In this document: in pieces, positions 18,295-27,494 of the stretch
How the letters are laid out: each line of letters starts with the position of its first letter
Numbering within the stretch: position 1 is the first letter of the stretch
Source: Cohaesibacter sp. ES.047
Lineage (GTDB): Bacteria; Pseudomonadota; Alphaproteobacteria; Rhizobiales; Cohaesibacteraceae
NCBI RefSeq assembly: GCF_900215505.1
Contig: NZ_LT907844.1
Location: 496,001-560,000 of the forward strand
Length of the DNA stretch: 64,000 nucleotides
Direction of reading: 5' to 3'
Made by a program: the position numbers and the translations under genes
The notes under the pieces: model-generated
Database searches by the model: none
Told to the model about the DNA's origin: nothing
Seen by the model: only the letters and a program-made list of their open reading frames with translations

Positions 18295-18744
18295 GTGAAT
18301 CTGCAATGCACAGATTGGCATATTCCTGACCTGTTCTCATTGAGGCCCATGGAAGAAGCGGCCCAATCCTGCCATTCGCGGTCCGAGTGATGCTGTGTCG
18401 CAACATCCCATTTGCGGTCATTCGTCGGTAAGCAGATTATGTATCATCCTTCTCTATTGCTGACATCGAATGAAACACTGCTTTGTTGGAGATCAGGTGG
18501 AGACGCAAGGGTAGCGCATCTCACTGCCTAATCTTTCGGGAGTAACTTGATGGGCCGAGTAAAATAACATTTATTTATCGTATAAAAGTAAGTATTACTT
18601 ACTACATACATAGTTTTTTGACTTCATTAAAAATAAATTTACACAATTTTGGTCTTATATAGCTAGGCAATGTGCAATTTTTAGGTGCATTTTTGTCGGG
18701 GTATACTGTTGTTGTCGATCTAATGTGTTCGTCAGAAAGGTAAA
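18295..18744. other. Intergenic region before the chemotaxis receptor
   Basis: No gene. It holds a degenerate dispersed motif GCGGCCCAATCC-TGCCATTCGC (18358-18379, see also 60831) and an AT-rich promoter-like part with the inverted repeat AGTAAG-TATTA-CTTACT (18587-18603) about 140 bases before the receptor start. Confidence 0.4.
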
Positions 18745-20937
18745 ATGATGAAATTACAGTCGATTCGCATAAAGATTGTTGGCCTTGCGGCACTTTCCGT
18801 TTTGGCAACTGGAGGCACGATTGCCGGAATTTCATTGTATTCATCATTGAACTTGAATGAATATGTAGAGCAGTCGGTTAGTGATATGCAGAGCGAGGAA
18901 GCAAAGCGGCTTCTAGGGCAGTTGGCAGGTGTAAAGGCCGCACATATCAAGGAAGAGCTTGATCATGCATTTCAAGCCGCCCGCAATATGGCAAGCGCCT
19001 TAGAAACTATCGCAACGAAACCTGAAGATGGAGGCTCTCGGCTCACGTCTCGAAGAACACAGCTGAATGCCTTGCTTGAGCGCGTATTGAAAGATAATCC
19101 CAAATTTAATGGAACATATAGCGCCTGGGTGCCAAACGGTATCGATGCGAATGATGATGCCTTCAAAGGACGTACTGATGTTGGGTCCGATGATACAGGT
19201 CGCGCTCTGCCCTACTGGGTGCGAGATGCTGTCGGCAAAATCGCACTGCAGCCTTTGGTTGAGTATGACAGTAAAGCACTACATTCCAATGGCATAATGA
19301 AAGGCGGTTGGTTTTTGGGTCCAGAGCAATCTGGTAAAGAAAGCCTGCTCGCCCCTTTGCCCTACATTGTGCAAGGAAAAGCAGTACAGCTCGCCACTAT
19401 TTCCGTCCCAATCAAAGTTGATAATCAGTTTCTGGGCGTCGCAGGATCGGACTTCGATCTCTCATTCATCCAGAAGCTCGCAGACAACGTCAGCCAAACT
19501 TTGTATAACGGCAACAGTAAGGCAAACATCATTACCGACAAAGGGCTCGTGGTTGCTTCCAGCAGCACGCCAAAAGCAATCGGAGGTGGGTTCGACAAGA
19601 TCAATGAGCTTGCTAACATAACACTTGAGCAGCTCAAACTGGACGAAACCCAAGTTACCAATGACGAAACTGCGGGAACTATCCGCGTGACCGCGCCGAT
19701 TGAACTGGGACGGACAGGTCAGAAATGGGCTCTGATTATCGATGTAAACAACTCGGATGTATTAGCTTCGTCCATCGCCCTGCGGAAAAGCATCGAAGCT
19801 CGGTCGGATTCAGCGATCTGGTTACAAATTATTGCAGCATTCGCGGCAGCCGTGCTTTCACTTGGTTTTCTTGCATATTTTGCCAATAAGATATCCAACC
19901 CAATCGTTGTCTTGGCTGCCGTATTGCGACGCATTGCAGCAGGAGAAACCGTTGATGAAATTCAGGGTGCAGATCGCAAAGATGAAGTCGGTGAGATCGC
20001 CTCGGCATCGGAGACCTTGCGTGTAGGTCTTGAGGAAGCGCGAAAATTACGCGAGGAGGCCACTGCACGTCAAGAGAATGAGCGGCAAGTCCTTGCACGA
20101 AGAGAAAAACTTGCAAACAATTTCGTTGAGAGAATGCAGGATTTGTCAGCAAATTTCATCAAGACATCTCAGGAAGTTGGAAGTGCTGCAAAGAAACTGT
20201 CCGATACCGCAGAAGAAACATCCAACCAATCCGAGGCTGTTTCATTAGCTTCTGAACAGGCAGCCACCAATGTTGAAACAGTAGCTTCTGCCTCTGAGGA
20301 AATGACGACTTCAATTTCTGAGATCAATAACCAAGTCTCACATTCGGCAAGCGTCGCTAATAAGGCACGCACTGAAGCAGAGGCTTCCAATGCCCGCATT
20401 CATGAGTTGGCCAAATCCGCAACTGCTATCGGAGATGTCATTGATCTTATCAAAGGCATAGCCGATCAAACCAATCTTTTGGCACTCAATGCCACCATCG
20501 AGGCGGCACGTGCTGGTGAAGCTGGCAAGGGCTTCGCTGTCGTTGCTGCGGAAGTGAAGGAACTCGCGACCCAAACAACCAAAGCGACCGAGGAAATCGC
20601 CCACAAGGTTGGTGAAATTCAGACAGAGACTGGCACCACAGTATCCTCCATAGGCGAGATTGTTCAGGTGATCACCAATATCCAAGAAATTGCAACCTCA
20701 ATTGCAAGTTCTATGGAACAACAAGGTGCAGCGACGAGTGAGATTGCTCGAAATTGTCAGGAAGCAGCAACTGGTACGCAACAAGTAAAACACAGTATCG
20801 GTGGTGTGAGTGCTGCGGCGAATATGACAAGCCAGGCGTCTGACGAATTGATACAACTGTCACACGGCCTGTCGACAAGCGCAGAAAATCTGAACCAAAC
20901 TGTGAAGTCGTTTGTTTCGGATTTCGCCGCGGCTTGA
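18745..20937 (+). CDS. Methyl-accepting chemotaxis protein with double-Cache-type sensor
   Basis: A 730-residue inner-membrane receptor. One transmembrane helix at about 10-31, a large periplasmic dCache-like ligand domain (about 35-350; [14 protein letters not shown]... [11 protein letters not shown]), a second helix at about 353-378, a HAMP domain, then the cytoplasmic signalling hairpin with the invariant tip [20 protein letters not shown] and flanking Glu/Gln-rich methylation helices. It signals to CheA/CheW. The C-terminal CheR/B pentapeptide is not present. Ligand is not predictable; dCache domains often sense amino acids or organic acids. It is monocistronic with its own promoter and terminator. 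Confidence 0.93.
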   Translation: MMKLQSIRIKIVGLAALSVLATGGTIAGISLYSSLNLNEYVEQSVSDMQSEEAKRLLGQLAGVKAAHIKEELDHAFQAARNMASALETIATKPEDGGSRLTSRRTQLNALLERVLKDNPKFNGTYSAWVPNGIDANDDAFKGRTDVGSDDTGRALPYWVRDAVGKIALQPLVEYDSKALHSNGIMKGGWFLGPEQSGKESLLAPLPYIVQGKAVQLATISVPIKVDNQFLGVAGSDFDLSFIQKLADNVSQTLYNGNSKANIITDKGLVVASSSTPKAIGGGFDKINELANITLEQLKLDETQVTNDETAGTIRVTAPIELGRTGQKWALIIDVNNSDVLASSIALRKSIEARSDSAIWLQIIAAFAAAVLSLGFLAYFANKISNPIVVLAAVLRRIAAGETVDEIQGADRKDEVGEIASASETLRVGLEEARKLREEATARQENERQVLARREKLANNFVERMQDLSANFIKTSQEVGSAAKKLSDTAEETSNQSEAVSLASEQAATNVETVASASEEMTTSISEINNQVSHSASVANKARTEAEASNARIHELAKSATAIGDVIDLIKGIADQTNLLALNATIEAARAGEAGKGFAVVAAEVKELATQTTKATEEIAHKVGEIQTETGTTVSSIGEIVQVITNIQEIATSIASSMEQQGAATSEIARNCQEAATGTQQVKHSIGGVSAAANMTSQASDELIQLSHGLSTSAENLNQTVKSFVSDFAAA

Positions 20938-20965
20938 TAATCACCAATTGCTCGACTTAAAAAGT

Positions 20966-20988
20966 GCGGAGCGACTAGTTCGCTCCGC
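20966..20988 (+). terminator. Terminator-like hairpin after the chemotaxis receptor
   Basis: Stem GCGGAGCGA/TCGCTCCGC with a 5-base loop, 28 bases after the stop. A short T-rich stretch (TTAGCTTTATT) follows and an A run precedes it. Confidence 0.7.
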
Positions 20989-21374
20989 TTAGCTTTATTG
21001 AAGATCTGGCTGTAACCGCAATTGAAATTAGCTTCAAAACAAAAACCCGCAGCTTACGCAGTCGCTTGCTTCGCAATGGCTGATTTTACAGCCGAAGGCT
21101 AACTTTTCGCACACGCAAAAATTGTCCGCTTTGAACGGAGATGCTTAAGCCATGCTGCACTGATGCGAGTCAGCTCTCCGCCCCGTGTTACCAGACGTGC
21201 ACCTTGTTGCCAAAAAATTTAGGCGCTGCAGCCAATGTCTCAAACGTCCGCGCTCCTGTCACCCAGGCGCTAAAAATGCTGCGCTTCGTTCGAATGGCAG
21301 GAATGTAGGGCACTCCGGTGGATCACTCACATTTCTTTTCACTAGCGCCGATCCTCCTTCTTTATCTGACATCG
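20989..21374. other. Non-coding stretch before parD
   Basis: About 390 bases with no supported gene or clear structure; small frames here have no family features. Confidence 0.4.
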
Positions 21375-21401
21375 ATATCTTGGCAAACTTTGCCAAGATA
21401 T
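21375..21401. promoter_or_regulatory. Perfect palindromic operator overlapping the parD promoter
   Basis: Arms ATATCTTGGCAAA and TTTGCCAAGATAT around a single C, 27 bp with no mismatch. A candidate -35 (TTGGCA, 21380-21385) lies inside and a -10 (TATATA, 21404-21409) just after it. This is the expected position for autorepression by a ParD-type antitoxin. Confidence 0.7.
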
Positions 21402-21429
21402 GATATATAACAGCATTGGAGGTTCTCTG

Positions 21430-21690
21430 ATGGCAACAATGAATGTATCGCTCCCGGAGCCCATGAAGGATTGGGTGACTGAGCAAACCGCTGACGGGCG
21501 GTATAGCAATGCTAGCGACTATGTGCGCGATCTCATTCGCCGCGATCAGGCGAGAACACAGAAGATCGCTGCAATGCAAAGCCATGTGGATGCAGGTTTG
21601 GCAAGCGGTGTCAGTTCTTCCTCAATGGAAGACATTAGACAGATGGCACGAACAAAAGCAGGCCTGACCGCCTCCAAAAATGAGCTATAG
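21430..21690 (+). CDS. parD: ParD-family antitoxin
   Basis: An 86-residue protein with the ribbon-helix-helix start MATMNVSLPEPMKDWVTEQ and the family motif YSNASDYVRDLIRRDQ. It would bind DNA as a dimer and neutralise ParE through its C-terminal half. ATG 21430 follows GGAGG (21418-21422). The parE start overlaps its last codons. The toxin gene is destroyed by IS6, so this antitoxin is now unpaired unless a ParE is encoded elsewhere. Confidence 0.85.
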   Translation: MATMNVSLPEPMKDWVTEQTADGRYSNASDYVRDLIRRDQARTQKIAAMQSHVDAGLASGVSSSSMEDIRQMARTKAGLTASKNEL

Positions 21691-21722
21691 ACTATCGCAG
21701 AAAGCTCAAGATGAGATCATAG
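21680..21722 (+). pseudogene. parE: ParE toxin 5' fragment cut by IS6
   Basis: ATG 21680 inside the parD end opens the frame MSYRLSQKAQDEII, a typical ParE N-terminus, which is interrupted by the IS6 left end at 21723. The rest of the toxin is not found on the other side of the IS, where an IS3 fragment begins, so the 3' part has been deleted. Confidence 0.75.
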
Positions 21723-22614
21723 GGGCGCGTCGCAAAGTTTCAATCAGGCCCTGTTTGTGCTGTGATCAGCGTCATTTTCATGCTTCGTTAACTTTTTGAA
21801 GTCCAAAGAGGAGAGCAATGAGATCATTCTGTTCGCGAACGGTCCATGTCTCCGCGAAGTCGAAGCCCTTCTTAAGCCACAGCATGGCTTCGAAACCAGC
21901 GATGGTTCGTCTCGCAGCATGGAAGGATCGGAAACCACCAATCCTGGGCATATTCTTCTTTACCCTGAAATGATCACTCTCAATACGCTGCTGCAGATGC
22001 TTGGTAACATAATGGACTGGGTCCGGCCGCAGGTGGCCTTTGTCGACCGATTGTTTGATCGTTGACGGGAATGTGTTGGCACCGTCAGTGCCGATCTTGC
22101 CCGGCGACAGGAGCGGCTCATCCTTGAGCATTTTGTTGAAGAAACGCTTTGCTGCATCAAGATCTCTATTGGCGGTGAGCAGAAAATCCACGGGATTGCC
22201 GTGCTTATCTATGGCTCGGTACAGATATTTCCACTTCCCCCGCACCTTGATGTAAGTTTCATCCACCCGAATAGACCCGCAATGGGGTTTGCGAAACCGA
22301 CGCAACCGTTTCTCGATCAAGGGAGCGTAGGTCAGAACCCATCGGTTGATTGTGCTATGGTCAACTTCAAAGCCGCGCTCAAGGAACATTTCTTCGAGAT
22401 CCCGATAGCTCAACGGGTAACGCAGATACCAAGATACCGCCTGAATGATCAGCCACGCCTCAAATTGTCTGCCTTTGAAGTCATCTTTCGATTTTCGTTT
22501 CAGCTTTTCGGCAATGGCATTGAGAATCATACGACGCTCCTTCAATAAATCGGAGCACCTTCTCACCGCACAAATCTCAAATCCTGGTTAACGACAAAAG
22601 TTTGCGACAGGGCC
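21723..22614 (-). mobile_element. IS6-family insertion sequence, copy 1
   Basis: An 892-bp element between ends GGGCGCGTCGCAAAGTTT and (reverse) GGCCCTGTCGCAAACTTT, which match at 14 of 18 positions. Encodes one transposase on the minus strand. The same 892-bp unit occurs at 37174-38065 (same orientation) and 51829-52720 (inverted). Flanking 8-mers GATCATAG and GGATAGAT do not match, so there is no target duplication. Confidence 0.9.
21778..22530 (-). CDS. IS6-family transposase, copy 1
   Basis: A 250-residue IS6/IS26-type DDE transposase: HTH-like N-terminus (YPLSYRDLEEMFLERGFEVDHSTINRWV), catalytic Asp in IRVDETYIKV, Asp in IGTDGANTF and Glu in RIESDHF. ATG 22530 is chosen because AAGGAG precedes it by 8 bases; a GTG at 22566 is also in frame. 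The protein is identical in all three copies in the window. Confidence 0.93.
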   Translation of the reverse strand: MILNAIAEKLKRKSKDDFKGRQFEAWLIIQAVSWYLRYPLSYRDLEEMFLERGFEVDHSTINRWVLTYAPLIEKRLRRFRKPHCGSIRVDETYIKVRGKWKYLYRAIDKHGNPVDFLLTANRDLDAAKRFFNKMLKDEPLLSPGKIGTDGANTFPSTIKQSVDKGHLRPDPVHYVTKHLQQRIESDHFRVKKNMPRIGGFRSFHAARRTIAGFEAMLWLKKGFDFAETWTVREQNDLIALLFGLQKVNEA

Positions 22615-22842
22615 GGATAGATTTTATGTCCCGGCGCTGGCTTTGATGTATTGGGGCGACGGTAAATTGCCTCGATGCCCATCCGCTTCATCAGCGTTGA
22701 GACATGAAGTCGACCAACCTTGTGTTCCTCGCCAAGCAAGAGGCCCTGAAGCATCCGGCTGCCCGCAAAGGGATAATCCAGATGCAATTGATCAATCCGG
22801 CGCATCAGCTTCAGATCGGCGTCAGATGTCGGCTTCGCGGTG
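22615..22842 (-). pseudogene. IS3-family OrfB fragment
   Basis: Minus-strand coding reads KPTSDADLKLMRRIDQLHLDYPFAGSRMLQGLL ... MGIEAIYRRPNTSKPAPGHKIYP, the N-terminal part of an IS3-family OrfB before the DDE domain. It is cut on its 3' side by IS6 copy 1 (22614/22615) and on its 5' side by an IS630 insertion (22846). The first OrfB residues continue on the far side of the IS630, at 24010-24083. Confidence 0.85.
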
Positions 22843-22857
22843 TAATACCAACGGCAT

Positions 22858-23418
22858 TTAATTCTGACCTTCTTGAGCCCATTTTCTCATACCTATTGAA
22901 TGGATGATGGTTGGGTTGGCGGAGAGGCTCTTCCATGCTTGGCAACCAGCATCAAGAATGGCGGCATAGTCTTCGAAGACCCGATTGGACAGGAAGGTAC
23001 CGCGCAGATACTGCCAAATATTCTCAACTGGGTTCAGTTCCGGTGATTTGGAAGGCAACAGGAGGATGGTGATATTCTTGGGCACGTTGAGTCTGCTTGT
23101 CGTATGCCATCCGGCACGATCCATCAGCACCACGGCATGAGCGCCGCGCGCCACTGTCCTTGAGACTTCTTCGAGGTGCATTTGCATGGCCTGTGTATTT
23201 GCAAAAGGCATCATCAATCCCGCGCCAACGCCACGCGCTGGACATATTGCACCGAACAGATAGGCATTTTTATATCGCTGATCGGCTGGCAGACGTGGTC
23301 TGGTTCCCTTTTTTGCCCATAGTCGGGCCAGTCCATTCTTCTGACCAAGCCTAGCCTCATCTTGCCACCAAATCTCGATGGGCTTGTTCTTTGGCAAATG
23401 GCCTACATGCGCTGCCAA
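22858..23418 (-). CDS. IS630 transposase, DDE-domain part (second frame)
   Basis: Contains the catalytic triad of the IS630 family: Asp in WWQDEARLGQ, Asp in VLMDRAGWH and Glu in LNPVENIWQYLR. It is in the -1 frame relative to the upstream HTH part and has no good ribosome-binding site of its own, so it is most likely produced as a frameshift fusion at the A7 run (23432-23438 on the plus strand). Confidence 0.88.
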   Translation of the reverse strand: MAAHVGHLPKNKPIEIWWQDEARLGQKNGLARLWAKKGTRPRLPADQRYKNAYLFGAICPARGVGAGLMMPFANTQAMQMHLEEVSRTVARGAHAVVLMDRAGWHTTSRLNVPKNITILLLPSKSPELNPVENIWQYLRGTFLSNRVFEDYAAILDAGCQAWKSLSANPTIIHSIGMRKWAQEGQN

Positions 23419-23924
23419 CGTTGCGGAGAAGTTTTTTTGAAAGCATCAATGACTTCAGGCTTTTGTTCTGGATGTTGAGGTCGACCAGATATGCGCACAT
23501 ACCCCATGCGGCGCAAAAGATCCCGTACTCCACGTTCCTTGTAGGAGACCCCAAACCGCTCTTGGATCACACGCACCAGATCCTGGCTACGCCAGACAGA
23601 GACGCCGTCCTTCTCAGGATCAGGACCGGTTTCAACGATAGCAACAAACTCTTCGAGCTGTTCTGGGCTCAAGCGCATGGGAGCGCCGGTTGCTTTGATG
23701 TCGACAAGACCATCGGTGCCTTGCTCATTGAAGCGAAGAACCCAATCTCGCAAAGTCTGGCGGTCCATACCGCCGACTTTGGCGGCATCAGCACGGTTCA
23801 TGCCGTCATAGACAGCCGCAATGGCCAGTAGGCGGCGGCTCTGTTTGGCATTGCGGCATCCTTTGGCAAGACGGCGCAAACTATCGGCGTCAAAAGCATC
23901 GCTAAGAATCAAAGCGGCAGACAT
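23403..23924 (-). CDS. IS630 transposase, HTH part (first frame)
   Basis: A 173-residue frame starting MSAALILSDAFDADSLRRLAKG, with ATG 23924 preceded by AAAGGAG. It has the paired HTH of IS630 transposases (RADAAKVGGMDRQTLRDWVLRF; QDLVRVIQERFGVSYKERGVRDLLRRMGY). After the A7 run the frame stops within 10 residues (KKTSPQRWQRM), while a -1 slip continues into the DDE domain. Confidence 0.88.
   Translation of the reverse strand: MSAALILSDAFDADSLRRLAKGCRNAKQSRRLLAIAAVYDGMNRADAAKVGGMDRQTLRDWVLRFNEQGTDGLVDIKATGAPMRLSPEQLEEFVAIVETGPDPEKDGVSVWRSQDLVRVIQERFGVSYKERGVRDLLRRMGYVRISGRPQHPEQKPEVIDAFKKTSPQRWQRM
23432..23438 (-). other. A7 slippery run for -1 frameshifting in IS630
   Basis: Seven T on the plus strand, read as AAAAAAA in the coding direction between the HTH and DDE parts. 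A -1 slip gives FKKNFSATLAAHVGHLP, joining both halves into one transposase. Confidence 0.7.
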
Positions 23925-24079
23925 GGCAAAATCTCCTTTGCCATGTTGAATCACGCCAGTGCTAAAAATGGAATCCCTAAAGAGTCAGAACTTCACGCCC
24001 TTGGTATAATACAAACAACCTCGACTGATGCCCAGTGCCTTCGCTTGCCGGGACAAGGAGAGTTTATGCTTGGGGTCAA

Positions 24080-24388
24080 TCATTTCTTTGCGCTCAACAG
24101 GCCGGCCTTGCTGAGCGCTCCGCTTAAAAAATCATTCTCAAGCGTCAGCTCCCCGATTTTGGCGTGAAGAGTTTTGACATCAACTGTCGCCGGCTCAGGG
24201 GCCTTCGTGTCCTTCTCAAAGACATCACTGGCGCCTTCAAGCAGATGGTCCCGCCATTGCTTTATCTGGTTGGGATGAACATCGTATTGTTGGCCAAGCT
24301 CACTTAAAGTTTGCTCACCTCGAATTGCGGCTAAGGCTACCTTGGACTTGAATGCGGATGTGTGATTACGTCTGGGACGGCGTGCCAT
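24080..24388 (-). CDS. IS3-family OrfA
   Basis: A 102-residue protein, MARRPRRNHTSAFKSKVALAAIRGEQTLSELGQQYDVHPNQIKQWRDHLLEG..., the HTH plus leucine-zipper protein of IS3-family elements (ISs of the type with RRxHSxxFKAKVALAA). The orfB start region overlaps its end in the -1 frame (MIDPKHKLSLSRQAKALGISRGC), as usual. The element it belongs to is dead: orfB is split by IS630 and truncated by IS6, and an IS256 lies upstream. Confidence 0.85.
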   Translation of the reverse strand: MARRPRRNHTSAFKSKVALAAIRGEQTLSELGQQYDVHPNQIKQWRDHLLEGASDVFEKDTKAPEPATVDVKTLHAKIGELTLENDFLSGALSKAGLLSAKK

Positions 24389-24415
24389 AGTTGGGTCTCC
24401 TGTAAAGCCATAAAG

Positions 24416-25732
24416 GGGACTATGCAGAATTTTGTGCCCTGGCGCTTTGATTACGCCATTTGGAAACGATCTTCGAACATTATTGCGAACTGGCTTTTCA
24501 CTGAGTGCCATTCGCGCACGGAGCGTTTCCATTCCACAGAAGTAGCATTCAGGGCGAGATAAATCAATTTCGCAGCTGCCTCGTCACTGGGGAAATGCCC
24601 GCGGGAGCGAACGGCCCGGCGGATTTTCGAGTTCAGTGCTTCAATGGCGTTCGTGGTGTAGATCAGCCTGCGCACTTGGGGCGGATAGTCAAGGAACGGG
24701 ATCACCTCGTTCCAAGTCCGGCGCCAACTCGGCGCGATTGCCGGGTATTTGGCGGCAAGGTCGCTGTTTTCGAACTCCGCCAGCGCAGTCTCCGCGGCTG
24801 CTGCGTCCACAGCGGTGTAGACAGCCTTAAGAGCCGCTGCGACGGCCTTGCGATCCTTGTAGCTGGCAAAGCTCATGGAATGGCGCAGCAGATGCACGAT
24901 ACAGGTCTGGACCTGGGTCTGAGGAAAGGCTGCCTCGATGGCCTGGGGGAAGCCCTTCAGACCGTCCACGACGGCGATGAGAATGTCCTGAACGCCACGG
25001 TTGCGCAGATCGCTGAGAACTTTAGCCCAGAACTTGGCACCCTCATTGGCCTGGAACCAAAGCCCCAGAACGTCGCGGGTGCCGTCCGGGAGAACAGCCA
25101 GGGCCACAAAAACCGCCTTGTTCAGAACCACGCCGTCGGTGCGGATCTTGACCCGGATCGCGTCCATGAACACAATCGGATAACACGGTTCCAGCGGGCG
25201 GTTCTGCCAGGCGGTCACTTCCTCCATCACGGCATCGGTGATCGCCGAAATCAGGCTCGGGGACGCCTCTATACCATAGATATCCTCGATATGCCCCTGG
25301 ATCTCGCGGGTCGTCATCCCGCGCGCGTACATGCTGATGATCTTGGTGTCGAACTCGGGAAAGCGGCGCTGATACTTGGCGATCAGCAGAGGATCAAAGC
25401 TGCCGTTGCGGTCACGGGGAATGTCGAGAATGACCTTCCCGCTGTCGGTGGTCACCGTCTTCTGGCTGCGGCCATTGCGACGATTTGGCGCCTGGTTCGC
25501 GCCTTCAGGCGGCGCATCGGCGCGTTCTTCGGTCAGATGCTCGTCCAGTTCGGCGCTCAGGGCTCGTTCGGCCAGCGCCTTGGTCAGTTCTTGCAGAATC
25601 CCGTCCTCTCCGAACAGATCGCCCGCTTTGCGGCCTTCCATCAGATGATCCAAAAGGGCTTTGTCGATGCTCATACGTGGGTCTCCTCATATTAGAGTTA
25701 CCACGCCAGGGCACAAAATTCTCCATAGTCCC
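24416..25732 (-). mobile_element. IS256-family element, copy 1, intact
   Basis: A 1317-bp element with terminal repeats GGGACTATG(C/G)AGAATTTTG continuing GCCCTGGCG. It is flanked by the 8-bp duplication CCATAAAG (24408-24415 and 25733-25740). It inserted just upstream of the IS3 orfA. Complete transposase gene on the minus strand. Confidence 0.9.
24451..25674 (-). CDS. IS256 (Mutator-like) transposase, copy 1
   Basis: A 407-residue transposase with catalytic Asp in VFMDAIRVKI, Asp in AVVDGLKGF and Glu in TTNAIEALNSKIR, plus the C/D(2)H-type segment CIVHLLRHS. ATG 25674 follows a GAGGAGA site. The full length and intact motifs suggest an active enzyme. A rearranged second copy is at 39283-40716. 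Confidence 0.93.
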   Translation of the reverse strand: MSIDKALLDHLMEGRKAGDLFGEDGILQELTKALAERALSAELDEHLTEERADAPPEGANQAPNRRNGRSQKTVTTDSGKVILDIPRDRNGSFDPLLIAKYQRRFPEFDTKIISMYARGMTTREIQGHIEDIYGIEASPSLISAITDAVMEEVTAWQNRPLEPCYPIVFMDAIRVKIRTDGVVLNKAVFVALAVLPDGTRDVLGLWFQANEGAKFWAKVLSDLRNRGVQDILIAVVDGLKGFPQAIEAAFPQTQVQTCIVHLLRHSMSFASYKDRKAVAAALKAVYTAVDAAAAETALAEFENSDLAAKYPAIAPSWRRTWNEVIPFLDYPPQVRRLIYTTNAIEALNSKIRRAVRSRGHFPSDEAAAKLIYLALNATSVEWKRSVREWHSVKSQFAIMFEDRFQMA

Positions 25733-25740
25733 CCATAAAG

Positions 25741-25764
25741 GCAAATTACAGACCGAAAATCCAC
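25741..25764. other. IS3 / IS21 junction
   Basis: About 24 bases between the IS256 target duplication and the truncated istA frame; probably the outer end of the IS3 element. Its exact terminal repeat could not be fixed because the other IS3 end was deleted. Confidence 0.35.
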
Positions 25765-27209
25765 TTATATCACTTGTTCAGATTTCCCGAGCCACCTCTG
25801 TTTGCGGTCGATGAGCCTGTGTAACAGGTTCAGGATATGTGTCTTGGTTGGTACTCCGGCCTCCAGAGCCAGCTCGATTGCCTGTAAAACCACGCCTTCT
25901 TCGTGATGCAAAACCAAGGACAGGATATCGACCATCTCTCGGTCTCCACCTTCTTTGCGAAGCATGTATTCTTGTAGGCGGCGGAAGGCCTCGGGCCTTT
26001 CTGTAAAAGGCGCGCCGTTGCGCAAAGCCCCAGGTTTGCGTTGGATTACCGCCAAATAGTGTCGCCAATCATAGATAACCTTTGTCGGTTTGCGGTGCGA
26101 TCGGTCGATAATACGCTCATGGGCGCAAAGCACTTGACCTTCAGCCACGACAACCAAGCGGTCTGGATAAACATGCAGGTTAACTGGGCGGTTCGCAAAG
26201 CTGGCCGGAACACTGTAGCGAACGCGCTCAAACGTAATCAGACAAGTTGGTGATACGCGTTTGCTGTGTTCAACGAAGCCATCAAAGGCGGGCGGTAACG
26301 TCATCAGAGTGGGCTTCTCAGCTTCCCAGACATCGGCAATGGAACCGGGCAGCGTTTGATGGGCTGTCTCCGCCCACAAAGCGATGCACTTGTCTTCTAG
26401 CCACTGATTTAGCTCCGCAAGATCTTTGAAGACAGGCATGACGTGCCATAGGCGATTGCGCGCATCCCGGACGTTCTTCTCAACCTGACCCTGTTCCCAA
26501 CCCGCAGCCGGATTGCAGAACTCGGGTTCAAAAACATAATGGCTGGCCATCGCCTTGAACCGAGCATTGATATCACGCTGTTTGCCGCGGCCAACACGGT
26601 CTAAGCTGTCTTCATATTGTCGTAGATACCGCGCCCGGGAACACCAACAAAAACACGGAATGCATGCCAGTGAGCATCAAACAGCATCTCATGGGTTTGA
26701 AGGGGATATGCTCGTACCAGAAAGGTGCGGCTGTGAGAGAGCTTGATATGGGCCACCTGCAATTTAACACGTTCGCCTGCAACGGTTGCCCAATCCTCAC
26801 TCCAATCAAATTGAAAGGCTTCTCCTGGCTGGAATACCAACGGCACAAAGGTACCGCGACCAATCGTCTGCTCTGCACGCTGTCGATCAGTGCGCCATGC
26901 ACGGGCAAAAGCCGCCACCCGCTCATAGGACCCATCATAGCCGAGCTTCACAAGATCAGCATGAATCTGCTTCACTGTCCGGCGCTCTTTGCGTGGTTTG
27001 CGCAGTTGTAATAATAGCCAGGCAGACAACCGATCTGCATAAGGATCCAATTTGCTTGGTCGAAGTGGCGTCTTGAACTTCGGCTCAACCACCCCCTCAC
27101 GAAGATATTTTCTGATGGTGTTCCGAGACAATCCCGTGCGACGAGAAATCTCGCGAATTGGCATTTTGTCACGTAATGCCCAACGTCGAATGACACTCAA
27201 AAAGCCCAT
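25765..27209 (-). pseudogene. IS21-family istA, frameshifted and truncated
   Basis: The N-terminal part (27209 down to 26601) reads MGFLSVIRRWALRDKMPIREISRRTGLSRNTIRKYLREG ... FQFDWSEDWA, and the second part (26550 down to 25765) reads [29 protein letters not shown]... . Between them one base is missing after DNMKTA, so the frame stops; restoring it gives [22 protein letters not shown]. The C-terminus is cut after HRLIDRK by the IS3 end. No istB follows in the right place. A fragment of the same element is at 39573-39866. Confidence 0.85.
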
Positions 27210-27288
27210 GTCGATCAATCCAAATCTCCCCGATGTAAATCGTCGGGGACCAGTGTTCACATGGGTCAATTCTCAGTGACATTCAACA
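27210..27288 (-). repeat. End of the broken IS21 element
   Basis: Contains the terminal repeat (minus strand) TGTTGAATGTCACTGAGAA followed by TTGACCCATG. Compared with the copy at 39812-39866 it lacks one of two TCACTGAGAA repeats, probably by recombination between them. Confidence 0.65.
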
Positions 27289-27297
27289 GACCTGCCA

Positions 27298-27423
27298 TTC
27301 AAAGAATGGACGGAAACCTTCGGCACTAAACGCCTCACCCATCATGTGAGCATCCTGGAAATGAACGGCGAAAGCTACCGCCTAAACCAAAACCGCGCCC
27401 AACTCGCCACTGCCGGTAAGTGA
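27298..27423 (+). pseudogene. IstB-like C-terminal relic
   Basis: A frame without start reads PFKEWTETFGTKRLTHHVSILEMNGESYRL ... TAGK and stops at 27421-27423. This matches the C-terminus of IstB ATPases (EW..FG...LLDRLTHHxxILExxxxSYR) with an internal deletion. It lies on the opposite strand to the neighbouring istA and comes from another IS21 element. Confidence 0.6.
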
Positions 27424-27494
27424 TCTGGAAAGGATTGGCCTGCTTTTGCTCCGCCCCAGTGGCAGGTTTTTACGCCGCCGTTGACAATCCGATA

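Larger units (their letters stand above)
22846..24006 (-). mobile_element. IS630-family element inserted in the IS3 orfB
   Basis: A 1161-bp element. The ends TACCAACGGC...TTCTGAC and (reverse) TACCAAGGGC...TTCTGAC are imperfect inverted repeats of about 24 bp. It is flanked by TAA on both sides (22843-22845 and 24007-24009), consistent with the TA-target duplication of IS630/Tc1-mariner elements. Removing it rejoins the IS3 orfB in frame (LYYTAKPTSD). Confidence 0.85.

Noticed and set aside
24505-25695. Open frame of 396 codons on the plus strand
   Set aside because: It lies exactly antisense to the intact IS256 transposase gene, has no family features, and reflects codon bias of the real gene.
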